Assembly (NCBI GenBank): GCA_003693705.1
Contig: RBZT01000404.1
Coordinates: 62,001-126,000 of the forward strand
Direction of reading: 5' to 3'
DNA length: 64,000 nt
Source: Polymyxa betae
Taxonomy: Eukaryota; Endomyxa; Phytomyxea; Plasmodiophorida; Plasmodiophoridae
Of the stretch, positions 35,042-46,068 are shown piece after piece. How positions within the stretch are numbered: position 1 is the stretch's first letter; each line of letters starts with the position of its first letter. The position numbers were made by a program, and so were the translations under genes. The notes under the pieces are model-generated. The model saw only the letters and a list, made by a program, of their open reading frames with translations, did no database searches and was not told where the DNA came from.

Positions 35042-35581
35042 ATGGTGGGTGGACGAGGAGGTAGAGGCGGACGAGGCGGTGCTCGCGGCGGCCGTGGTCG
35101 AGGCTCAGGAGACGTTGCCAATCGTGGGTCCGGGAATGGGAACTTTGGGTCGTCTCGCCCGTCCATGTCCTTGAATGATCGATTCACCCAGCTATCAAGT
35201 GTCCAGAAGCCATCGACGACTACATTCAGGCATGCAATCTAGCATATGCCAATCGGACGCGTCATTTACGGTATTCCCAGGGCGGTGCTTAGCAGTGATA
35301 AAGCGACCAAATTTAGCCGTACTAACGGGTCCAAGCCCAAAGGCGCTGGACGTGGCGGGCGCGTTCAGGGTCGAGGCGGAAAAGGTGCAGGAGCTAGAGG
35401 AAATGGTGGCCGTCGAAACAGTAACCCCAAGACGAAAAAACTTTCTAAGGAGCAGCTGGATATGCAGCTCGATGAGATCATGGGTCACGATCCGAAGGAG
35501 ACCCAGCGCAGTCGTTTAGATGAAGACATGGACTCTTATTGGAACACGAAACCTTCTGCTCAGGTCCCGATTTCAACATAA
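35042..35581 (+). CDS. CHTOP: CHTOP/FOP-like RGG protein (chromatin target of PRMT1 type)
   Basis: RNA-binding adaptor linked in animals to TREX mRNA export and PRMT1. The frame has N-terminal RGG boxes (GGRGGRGGRGGARGGRGRG), MSLNDRFTQLSS (family motif MSLNERF), a second RGG block (GRGGRVQGRGGKGAGARG) and the terminal KLSKEQLDMQLDEIMGHDP motif, matching the CHTOP C-terminal TKEQLDNQLDAYM repeat. In animals an RGG tract also sits between the two motifs. A single in-frame TAG at about 35240 separates the halves; a 42-bp GT-AG intron (35201-35242), which is a multiple of three, removes it and gives 165 aa. It is smaller than animal CHTOP (about 250 aa). Otherwise it could be two frames separated by a true stop. 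Confidence 0.7.
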
Positions 35582-36160
35582 AGCGACATCATGTGATTCT
35601 TATCTATCCCGGCGATTTGGATGTCGATTGGTGTCGCTGATTCAGTTTTGCTATTATGTCACAGGTCATTTCATAATTTTACTGCTCAAGCTGCTTTAAT
35701 TTTTGTCTGTTTGCCCAAGCGTACTACCGTGCCCATTTCGACGGCTGCATGCGTCCAGCAGATTTCATTTTACAGCTTTCGTCATCGAGTCGTATGCAGG
35801 GCCCTCTATGATATCGATCACTATTTTCCGCTTTCAACAGTATCTGCTACTAACTCTTCTATATCTGCAGCAAACTGAATCTCGACACATTCTGCTTGAA
35901 ATTCTTAACCCTCCATGCAGGAGACAGGTGATATGTATTTATTGTTGCCCCGTTTGGGTGGTTCGGCTGAACGGCTCTAATGTCTTTTACTCCTTTAGCT
36001 TACTTCTTGGGCTGCCCAAAATACAGAATGGATATTATTTCTCATAAATGCATATATTTCTAATTATAATTTGGAATATGCGACTCTCGGTTTGCGCGCC
36101 AAATGGACCTGGAACGGCGCGGGGTGCGTCGTCAATATAAACTGTAGCGACGTCCGTTCG
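35582..36160. other. Intergenic, no gene seen
   Basis: 3' region of the CHTOP-like gene and promoter of EXO1. Open frames here are short and lack family features. Confidence 0.45.
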
Positions 36161-38176
36161 ATGGGAATTAAAGGGCTCCTTGTTGAGCTCCGTCCTATCA
36201 CCGATCGTATTCATATATCTGAATTCAAAGGGTTTGATACGTTGTACAGAATGCTGGTGTACAGTTAACCTGTTTAGGAAGCGGATCGCTATTGATGCAT
36301 CATGCTGGCTGCATCGTTCTGCTTTTACCTGCACGTTGCAGCTAGCTTTAGGTAAACCAACCAAGGCTTGGCTTTCATGGTAACTTTATAATGCATTAGA
36401 CGTTTCGGCTAGTAATCTTTATGGCCTTCAAATCTGTCACTCGTTGCTCATTATTCTCTCACAGGTGCATATCTATGCTCGAAATGCTTCAGCAGAATGG
36501 GATAAAGCCAGTGTTCGTGTTCGATGGCATCGCTTTGCCTCAGAAGCAGGAGGAGAACCAGCGTCGTGGAGATCTAAGAGCGGCAGCTCGACAGCGCGGG
36601 ATGGAATTGATGGAATTCGGAAACGAACGCGAAGCAAGCATTGCTTTTCAGCAGGCGATTTCTATCAGCCCTGAAATGCAGCGCGATTTTGTCGTCGCGC
36701 TGAGGAATCGCCAGATAGATTATATAGTTGCTCCATATGAAGTAAGCGCTTTTAGCTCAGTTTTCTTCCAATGGTAATGTTTGGATCTACCGTTTTTATT
36801 TCATGCTGGTCAACGGTCGAAGAGTGCTTTGTTTGAAGATTTTAACAGGCCGATGCTCAACTTGCATTTCTATTTCAATCTGGCGATGTCGATGCGGTTA
36901 TCACAGAGGATTCAGATCTTCTCTTGTTTGGTATTCAGCCAGCTGATATTTAGCTCCTTTGCTCAATGATCAAATCCGCAGGCGTACGACGAATGATCAC
37001 GAAGTTAGCCAAGGATGGATTTGGCGAGTTAACAGACATGGCTAGGGTAAATTTTCATGTTTTTATTAGTGGAGCTTTGCCTCAAACTTTGCACTTACTA
37101 GCAACCATGCATTCAACTAAGGCCATGTTTTGCAGCTGAATTCATCTGAAGCAAGGAACTCTCGGTTTACCGACGCCTTACGGTCCTTATCCCACGAACG
37201 GTTTCTAACAGTCTGCATAATGTCTGGCTGCGATTACGTTGATGGTCTCCCAGGGATAGGACTGAAAACAGCATTGAAATATGCCCGTGAGCATTCCACT
37301 CCTGAACGGATCCTTCGTGCTTATTGCCGAAAGCATCCACTGCCGCCTGATTATCATGCAAAATTTAAGCGAGCGCTGTTGACATTCCAGCATCAGCGCG
37401 TTTATGACCGGTCATCTGGTACGCTGTGCCATTTAAGCGGCGTGAAAACCTTTGAAGACGATGGCGAATATCTTGGCGCCGCTCTTTCCGATGATACCAT
37501 TAAGAATTTGGTCACGGGGGCGTTAAATACGAAAACTTTGGTAGCCGTTCCATTGGATGACCCTTTACCTGTTGAAGATGTACCTGCGCCAGCACCCACT
37601 CTAAGAATTCTTTCTCAACCGGCAGGACTCAAAACGTTTTCAGATGAAGTTAATGTCCACAAAAAGCAGAAAAAGGATTTCCATAATGTAAGTTGCTGCT
37701 TTATATTCTCCACCACATTAGCAATGATATAGCTCTTTGTATTTTTTGTGATGCAATGGTACTGATATGAGATTTAGGATTTGGTTTTGTTGAAGGACAT
37801 TTTCGGATCATCTCAAGAACGCGAATTACCTATTGCGGTTGGTGGCGACAGCCTGTTGAAATCCCTTCGCGAGGCATCGTTTACTGCAAACCATTTGCCA
37901 AGCCAAGAAATCATCAGAACCGTGACCAATGTATCACAAGAGAATATTCCTCCAGCACCAGCGACGGGTACTGCTTCCCATTGCAAGCAGATTTTGCCAG
38001 AAACGCGCACCCCCGTCTCAAAGGGCGCCGACTTTCGGAAATCGACTACTTCGGCGAACTTGTCCAACAAGCGTTCAGCACCATCTACCAGTCGCGGCTG
38101 GGTTAAGCGAATCAAGAAACCAGTGCAGCAGGTACAAAGGAGACTAACCGAGTTCTTTTCTGTAAAACATGTCTAA
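36161..38176 (+). CDS. EXO1: Exonuclease 1, Rad2/XPG family nuclease
   Basis: 5'-3' exonuclease and flap nuclease used in mismatch repair, double-strand break resection and meiosis. Seven exons (36161-36231, 36278-36379, 36465-36741, 36849-36930, 36982-37046, 37136-37687, 37778-38176) encode 515 aa. The XPG-N domain starts MGIKGLLVELRP and contains AIDASCWLHRSA, which is diagnostic of EXO1 rather than FEN1, and PVFVFDG. XPG-I shows VAPYEADAQLAFL and ITEDSDLLLFG with the metal-binding acids. Then come SGCDYVDGLPGIGLKTALKY (helix-hairpin-helix) and a variable tail. The last residues QRRLTEFF form a PCNA-interacting PIP box (QxxLxxFF), followed by only SVKHV. The tail is shorter than human EXO1 (846 aa). 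Confidence 0.94.
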
Positions 38177-38466
38177 GCTTTAAACGCTTATCCATTGTCA
38201 ACTAAGTAGGTTTGAGACGTTACCTACGCTTATCATATGCGGCATTCGTCTTCAAGTCGACAGTCAATGAGCCGCTTGCCCTCGAAACAACGTAGCAAGG
38301 CGAATCTGCATTATTCTCGACAAGACGCCTTCTTTTGCCCTGATATGAAGTGGAGATACCTTTGTCACCAGTATCCTTCTCTTGGTTCTCAATTTTGATG
38401 TGGAGAAATGTCATCTAAAAGCACCCCTGTTCGTACGGGCAACATTTTCTTCGGTATGTGCTTGTC

Positions 38467-38705
38467 ATAGTCAGAATAGGATTATGAAGAGGCCTCGTTG
38501 TAACATACTTTGAATTGGAAATGGCATGACGCAGCCCACTGCATCATAGTCAGATTAAGATTAAGAGGCCCCGTTGTAACCCATTTTGAATTGGGGATGG
38601 AATGACGCTGCCCAACTGCATCATAGTCAGAATAAGATAGGAGGAGGCCTCGTTGTAACAAATTTTGAATTGGGAATGGAATGACGCAGCCCAATTGCAT
38701 TGACA
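38467..38705. repeat. Three tandem copies of a ~77-bp unit
   Basis: Units begin near 38491, 38567 and 38646 (spacing 76 and 79 bp), each with GAGGCC-CGTTGTAAC, then TTTGAATTGG, ATGACGC, GCCCA, and a CATAGTCAGA-TAAGA linker. The linker also precedes copy 1. Copies differ by several substitutions, so the array is not new. It lies between EXO1's 3' end and the start at 38765, about 60 bp away, and could overlap that gene's promoter. Confidence 0.88.
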
Positions 38706-38764
38706 GTAACGCAATCTAATCGGTTGCTCGCTCGTGCCATTTAAAGACAAAAGACGTTCTCAAC

Positions 38765-41700
38765 ATGAGCGAGGTCCCGAACGTTATCCAGGTATCAGAT
38801 CACATTTCAGGTTCGAAATGGTTTCCGATTGCGAGATTGGCTGATGATTTTCGTAGGGTATAGCGAGCATCCGAAAGCTCCTCATTCGAGATGCAGTTTA
38901 GTGCCCCAGATACTGTCGAGCCCAAGTGGCAAGATGCTTTGTTTACAATGTGCCATTCATCGATTGTTTCCGAATCGCCCGCTTCTTTTTCCTGCAATGA
39001 ACCGTCTGCTGAATGATTTGGAAACGGTATCATACGATTCGTGTTTGCCCTCTAACTGATGGCAATGCTTCCAGATTTCAAAATCGTCGCTTGTTTGCTG
39101 CCAGCTATGGATTTCAAACGATACATGTCCCCTTCTACTAATGGCGATAGCGAGAGGTAGGTTTGAAAGTCGATCCAATATTCAGCATGGTATTGATCGC
39201 TCACAGCAATGTGTCACTTTCATCGTACTGAGGATATTCTGGTTGCCAAACTAAAATCGATTGCTACTAGACTTCTAACATCGTGCCCCGATGCTATCAA
39301 AGTAACAGAAGCTCTTACTGCTATTATCGAGCATCTTTGCTCCATCTTTTTAGAGCTGGAAAATGCATCAATGGATGTAATTCATTTTTTCCTTGAATTT
39401 TGTAAGGACACACCATATGCAATGCCTAATGTTTTTGAGGCATCGCTTGTTGATATTGTGTGTTCATGCTTCGATTGGCGCCTCAATCCGGAAATCCATC
39501 GTGCTGCGTTGGATATTCTATTAACGCTGCTGAGTTGTCATTCCGACACCTCCAACAGACCGGCTTACAGAATTGTAGAAAACCAAAACCTGATTGACGT
39601 ATTTCAAAAAACTCAAGCTGTGCACGTAAGAGTGAATATCTTGCGGGTCCTTCTGCTGATTATGCCGGATGTGCATGAAATTGACGACAAAGCCTTATTA
39701 GGCCATTGCCGGGCTCTTGAGATTACTTTGCTTACAGAGGACAGCGAGCTTTTTGTATGTTACAATCTGAGTTCGTTGCCGCAACAAAGTTTTGATGTGT
39801 TGGTAGGAACTTAGTCTTCGTTTGCTACGTTGTATGGTGCAGCTGTCGCCATCGATATGTCATTCGCATACGAACTCGTTCGCTTATTTGATAGAAGGCC
39901 TAGCGCGATTTCACAACCCTTCGCTTCACAATATTGTAACAGATTGCTTCCGACAACTTTTTCAATTAGAGGGCTTCTTGGTGAACTCTGCTCCAGGTAA
40001 GCTGAGCTCTGTCATAGGCTACTTGCTCTTTTCTCATTTCGAGCAGCTGTAACAAAACTGCTTATGCTCTTGGTCGAATGGAGCGTCAGCAAGAATGCAA
40101 TGATGGACTCAACAGTTTTCGAAGTACTGAACTTATCTATTTTCGGGTATAGTTCTCTGGGGTCTTTAAACTTCCTTCATTCAGGTATTACTTGAGCTGG
40201 TCACAGCAGCTGGCGGATCATTTACCGAGCTGACAAACAATGATCCAAATGGCCAATATCCAATATTTCAAATGTTGTTCTTCTTACTAACACGTGCAGT
40301 TCGGCTAACTGAGCAGAACCATAACCTGTATCTTAATGGCCTGAAGCAAGTCGTTGCCGGTAATTGCATCCCATCAATTTCCACTCCAATTGAAGTCCGA
40401 TCTAGTCTATACGCCTAATTCTGCGTATCTGAGCGAATTTAGGACTCTCATAATCGATATTTGGCAGAAGTATTCATTTAGTGCTGAAATTTCAATTGAA
40501 ATCCTCGGTATCCTGAACGTAATGGCTGTGAAAAACGATCAGATTTCATTTCTTATCAATTTTTTTGTGTCACATATTCTCCCTGTCATTCATGATGTAA
40601 GCGTTCAATTGAAGTCAATAAACACATTTGAATATTCAGTTTAGGTATCTTTGGAGAATAATGCTGGCAACCGCAGCAATTACTCGTTCTGGACGGAATC
40701 CTTGCGATTGTTCAATGTCATTTCTCGGAAGGCAACTCAGGAAGCAAGGTTGCGATTGTTCTGCGGTTCTGAATCAAGTGATCTGCTTTCCTCTATATTA
40801 CAACGCTTAGAAAACAATACGCTCGAAACATGCGAACATTCAGATAGCTTTCTGGTGGAAATAAATGATGAGTTTCTGAAAATGTTCTAAACATGCTACC
40901 AGGACGCATTGTTAGTCACATTATCAATTTGGAGGCCAACACATATTGACGTTCAAGCGAATGTGAAAAGTTTAGATTTATGTAAGGTGGCCTGTCTGTG
41001 AATGCGCTTGGATTGACTTTCTCCTTGAAGCTCGGATAAGAACTGTAATTGCTCGCTTGAAAAAACATCCTAACCAAAAACTCAAACTTCTTCTTATCCT
41101 TCTGATTCATGTGATTCAGCTATGCCAACTGAATATTTCGAGCGATCTTGCTTCAGATATCAATATGCAAGTTAAGCGTGTCCTTGACAGTGATTTCCAG
41201 AGTCCTCAGATACTTCATTCTGCCATTCTTTTGCTAAATCTAACAGACAGCTTTCTAAGTGCAAATGATTCAGTAGTTGAAAAAACAGGTTTGCAAACTG
41301 ATTGTTGCACTTCTACTACTAATCCAATTTCAAAAGTTAACAAATTCATTTCGCTGATTACATCAGTAGACAATACTGTCATGTTTTCAGGCGAACAACA
41401 GATTTGGCAATGGATTTGGTCTAAAACTTCCAACACTCCTCAGAAAAAAATGACAATTCTCAAAGCTTGCCTGCAGTCGTCAGAACTCAGTATTATTCCC
41501 GATGCATTTCTATTAAGAGAAAGTGGTGTACAAGTCGATGAGTTGCTTCAATTGTGTCCATCTACCCAAGCGTTACGAACAATAATGTCTGATTGGGTGT
41601 GTCAAAAGCGATGTTTTGCAATTTGTTATAGTAACAGTTTGCCAGGTGTTTGACGAAACTAGCAGGTACGCCATCTTGCAGTTGACAGAGTCAATATTTC

Positions 41701-42662
41701 AATCTAGTTGTCTCGACATTTTCCCATTTCTATTCACTTTTGTAAAATGGCTGGATCAGAAGGTTCTTGACAGATCGTTCTTCGAAGAACATCTAACGAC
41801 ACTTATGATCTGGATTGGCTGCATACAAAAGTTTATTTTAAAGGCAACGATTACGTACTCTGTTATTCCCAAAAGGCGAGGAAGTAATATGCTTTTTGCA
41901 TCATGTCTAGAAAAGTGTTTAAAAATCGCAAAAGAAACCTTACAGAAAAAGAATATTGCAGAAGAACGTGAAGATGACCAAAGAATTCGATCAGCTTTGA
42001 TGGGTTGCATCTCAGCTTTGAGTGAATTTGTGCAAATTGAACCTTATACTGCCATCGAGATCTTTGAATTTGGGTTGAGATTTTCAAATACTCGGCCAAA
42101 CAGCAGTATGTTTGCAATGATGCATTCATTGCTAAGAAACAATCCAGGGTTGTTAACCCAGCCCACGGCGCACGCCAAGATACAGAAACTGGTAGAGGTC
42201 GCAATCAGTAGCGACCCGTTATGCATTGAAGCGAGTATCTTACTGGCATATTTGATCGAGAAAGGCGTCGGTTTGAATATCTTAAAGAAAAGCCGTTCGC
42301 TACGAATGTTGCTGAATTCTGCTGTATTGCAATCTAGGATATACGAGACTCCGATTCCTTTGCCACTCGTTTACATCATGATCTTAATGGGCATACCGTT
42401 AACTCATCAGAGTATATCTCGCTGTCCAATCCGGCGGTTAATCTGTGCACAAAGTTACGTTGAAATCTGTAATTTTAAAAGACACCATTGCCTAGAGTGT
42501 GGACCAGACGACATAGAGCTGCACCTAACGATCGTAGATTACATACGAAGAATCCAGGTTCTAGGTTCGAAACAATGCCATCAAACAGTCAATAACAACA
42601 AGGACATCATCAACATCACAAAAGACGTCATGGCATCACCAGCAATCCGAAAGTTTGGATAA
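38765..42662 (+). CDS. Large helical-repeat protein, possibly MEI1/PRD1-like
   Basis: Long multi-exon plus-strand gene. Initial exons 38765-38810, 38857-39026, 39075-39156 and 39207-about 39801 join in frame with 46-52-bp introns. The start reads MSEVPNVIQVSDHISGYSEH, then SGKMLCLQCAIHRLFPNRP, LLNDLETISKSSLV. The body is all-helical and leucine-rich (ALTAIIEHLCSIFLELEN, AALDILLTLLSCHSDTS, VNILRVLLLIMPDVHEID), suggesting HEAT/armadillo-type repeats, over roughly 1100 codons. The last exon ends NITKDVMASPAIRKFG. The N-terminal cysteine segment followed by short helical repeats brings to mind MEI1/PRD1, a factor for meiotic break formation, but this is a weak pattern match; a generic armadillo protein fits as well. 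Middle exon borders between 39800 and 41700 are not resolved. Confidence 0.55.
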
Positions 42663-42668
42663 TTAAAT

Positions 42669-45109
42669 TTATTCTGGAAGCGTTAATGATGGCGGCGGCG
42701 ATCTATAGAATAAAACGAATTGGGCCTCAGTGAATGCTCGATGACGAAGTAATAGGTAGATGATATTTCGTAAAGATATTTCATCATTAGGCTGAGAGGT
42801 ATGGGCCCTAATAAAACAAGATTACCGATAAGAGTAAGATCAGGGCATTTGGAAATGATATTACTTCATAGCGCACGACAGCGCCATATCGTATTTGCAA
42901 TTAATACTGTATATACTGGCAAGGGAATTGTAGACAGCCGCTAGATGGCCTTCAACTAAAGAGCCTTTATAAGGAGCAGATTTTCATAGCAAGTCAAAAC
43001 TTACTCGGAGAGTCGCTGGGCTTGGTCTTTGTTTGTGTTATACACTGCACTGCCTCTTCGATTCTATTTAGCGAGCATAGCGCTTCGCAACGGTAAATCC
43101 TTGTCAAAACAGATGTGGATTGATCGATGAAGGAAAACGACTCGATCTACAGCAGTTAACATAAACGACCTGTTACCGAGCATATTTCACACCTGATCGA
43201 GCCAATGCAGACACTCGGAAAATTTTGACAAGACAAGAGAGATGAATGCAATCCCTAACATAACCACCTATCATATGATAAACATAACAAAAAAGAGAAT
43301 CGAAGGCACCAAACCTGCCTAATTTGAGGTGATGGCGATAGTAAAAGAGCATTCTGGTACCAGGAATAGCCTCGCTGCAAATTATTGCAAATTTCTGAAG
43401 GAATTTCTGGAGATTGACATAGACGAAATTGTGACACCTAAACAAGTCAGGATAGTCGATTTGGTTAGAATGCACAAGCTAACACCTCAGAAAAGACACT
43501 GCTAGAACGAGCACTAAACATGTCCTTATTTCGGAATTCCGAATACGATTGAACAGCGGCACGTCCCAGTTGCATCCAATGCCAATACGAACCACAAAAT
43601 GGGATCACGTTGGCCTAAACTACTATCTAAAAATGAAGATATAAAAGAGAGATTGAAAAGCAAATACCACTAAATCATCGCAAACATTGGATGATCCACA
43701 TTGAAGCTGCTCTAGATCATAATTAAAGCGGATACGGTGTGGAATGCTACGATCAAAATGATCCAGAGCCTGCTGTTGAAGTGCACGTTGGAAATAAAAA
43801 GAAGCAGCATGATACCGTTTCATGGCAAAATGAACGCATCCCATATTATTTAGGTATACAACAGAAACCCTGCATACAGTTTTAACAAAAACGAAATCAA
43901 AGACATTTGAATCATCCAATTGTGATCTTGAAAGAGAAGCATTTACCTGGGGTCTTTAGGGCAAGCAAACTGAACATTGTTCAACAGTTTAATTGATTTC
44001 ACATATTTTTCGTTAAAGCTTTCAAGCCGAGCTTTCACAAGCAGCGCAGATGCTTTATGATAGTCAGTCACTTCTGCAATACAAACTTAGCTCAGGTATG
44101 GAAGTCGAAACAAGAAGATCAGGCAAATTCTGGAAAACAAGAAATGATTGCTATCAGACCTTGAAGATCTTTCTGGCTAATCGAAGAGGGATCCTTATTT
44201 AAGTTTAGCATCGTCAGCTTAATTGTCTTTTTAGCTGCCTTTTCATTCCGAGATAACAGAGATATCCGAGTCTGGAACAAGTGTATATAGAACGATAACT
44301 CATTGAGAGGTATTATTGGACAGGAAAGGCCATCGATGCAATTTGCGTCGTTAGATTGCAGATTCTGCCGAAACGCAATCAAATCCTCCAAAATGAATTC
44401 CGCTTTGGAAATGTTCCATGTCCTGATAAAGATTTCCAATAGCAACAACGCAATCTTGATGGACAATCCTAAATAACATATCAGCTGAAACGAATTCAGA
44501 GTGGAAGCAACAAACGAAATGGGGGATTGTATAATGATTTAAGAAAGATGGCTCAACCAGAAATGACCAAATACTGTACCGATTCCTAAGCCCATTTCTT
44601 TTCTGGTATCGTAGAGAGGCAAGAGGATAGCCAAAGCGTTTGTAAATTGGCAGCAACGAACGAGCAGGATGGCACGATTGTAGCGTAGGATGCCACGATG
44701 TACGACATCTTCTGGAGATACATCGTCTAATGCCGCTAAGCTGTTCATCAAGGAGGTGGGATCAGAGGACTCTAATAGAACTTTCAGAAGAGGTGGAATC
44801 GTAAACGTCCCATTAGACATTTGCCCAAACAAAGCCACGAATTCGGAATCATGCACATAAGATTACAGCCAAGGAGACCAAAAAGCTAAACGCAAAGCTA
44901 ATAGAATAGTTTGCAAACCTACTGGATGCTAAATACTCGCTGATCAGAAGATTATGACGATACTGCCGCGATTCCCGGTTCGTGGGCGATTCGCTGCTGG
45001 CCAGCATGGCGACAGCTTTGCGATAGCGCCCAGCCTCAAACGCGTCGGCAGCCGTTTTCAGGTCGCGATCGCTAGACGCGCCCGACGACATTGGACAAAT
45101 GAACTGCAC
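42669..45109 (-). CDS. CNOT10: CCR4-NOT complex subunit 10
   Basis: TPR-type scaffold of the CCR4-NOT deadenylase, which in animals pairs with CNOT11. The start is MQFICPMSSGASSDRD; MSSG (45091) is an alternative. Readable in order: AADAFEAGRYRKAVAML (first repeat), YNRAILLVRCCQFTNALAIL, NNMGCVHFAMKRYHAASFYF, the diagnostic CNOT10 segment, ALDHFDRS, WYQNALLLSPSPQIR, RIYRCEALCSLNRIEEAV, HLAAVYNSLASIYSINCKYD, and the last exon RNIIYLLLRHRAFTEAQFVL ending SPPPSLTLPE. Exons are short with GT-AG introns. The TAA at 42669-42671 lies 6 bp from the stop of the convergent upstream gene, so their 3' ends must overlap in transcripts. Exact borders of middle exons were not all fixed. Confidence 0.85.
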
Positions 45110-46068
45110 AAGAATGAAATGGTGTTCAGAGCCTACACAGAGGACAGGGGGGATTGACTTCGTTAACGCGCATGTGGCGGCGCGGGCTCCTACATACTAA
45201 TACAGTCGCGCTGCTTTTTTGTGATTTCCCTCAACGTCTCTATTGTTGGTTTTGTTAAAAATGATCGTCTTGGCTATGGGCAAAGAGAAAGCTGAGTGAC
45301 TAGATCCGACCGGAGTCGTGGTTTCGGAATGAGTCGCTTTTAAGGCAAGGGATTGCGGTTTGGTGGGAACTTTTTGGAATTCCATGATGTGTTCTCACAT
45401 AACGTTTTGGGCTTTATTTGAATTAGCTTTTGACATGGATATAATGTCGCAACGGGATCAATTGTTATTTTATGTCTTTGTAATGTCGAATCACTGAAAT
45501 CACCGACGAAAACCTAATTCTTTCACTCCGATGAATCTTTGTCGGCTCTATAATACTACCTATTTATCTGCCTTGAGTCCTTGACTCAGATTCTTTGTCC
45601 GGAATGGGAAGGAATTATTATGGCTCAGTGGTTACCTTTTTAAACATTTCGTACGTCACGAAAAGCTGGGTTGCTTGTTGAGGCTAACGTTCAAAATTGA
45701 TTTGCTATCTGCTTATTCTTGAGGACACAACAAACGCTGATGTTTTCGCCGAATGCAATTCAGGAATTGTTTCATCAAGTAATTCTTCCTTCTAGGCCAC
45801 AAAACTACCCTCACACAATTTCTCTATTTTTGGTTTCCAATCAAAGACCAACAAGCAAACCGCTCATTGATTGAATTGTTTCCTAATAGAGTAATTGCCA
45901 AATCACTGAAATGGAAAGACTATCATGTGCATTGTAATGCAGACTTTCGATTTGTGTATTGAGGACATCCAGCATAAAGATGTTCACGCCAGAATACACG
46001 TTCTGCCTGCTTGATGACATGCGATGAGACTTTCAATTTTGTTTCAACGAACTGATCTCCCGGTTTGT
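45110..46068. other. Mostly non-coding
   Basis: About 950 bp. A 62-codon minus frame (45197-45385, MEFQKVPTKPQSLALKATHS) is not recognisable. The remainder is AT-rich with no repeat seen. It should contain the CNOT10 promoter at its left end. Confidence 0.45.
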
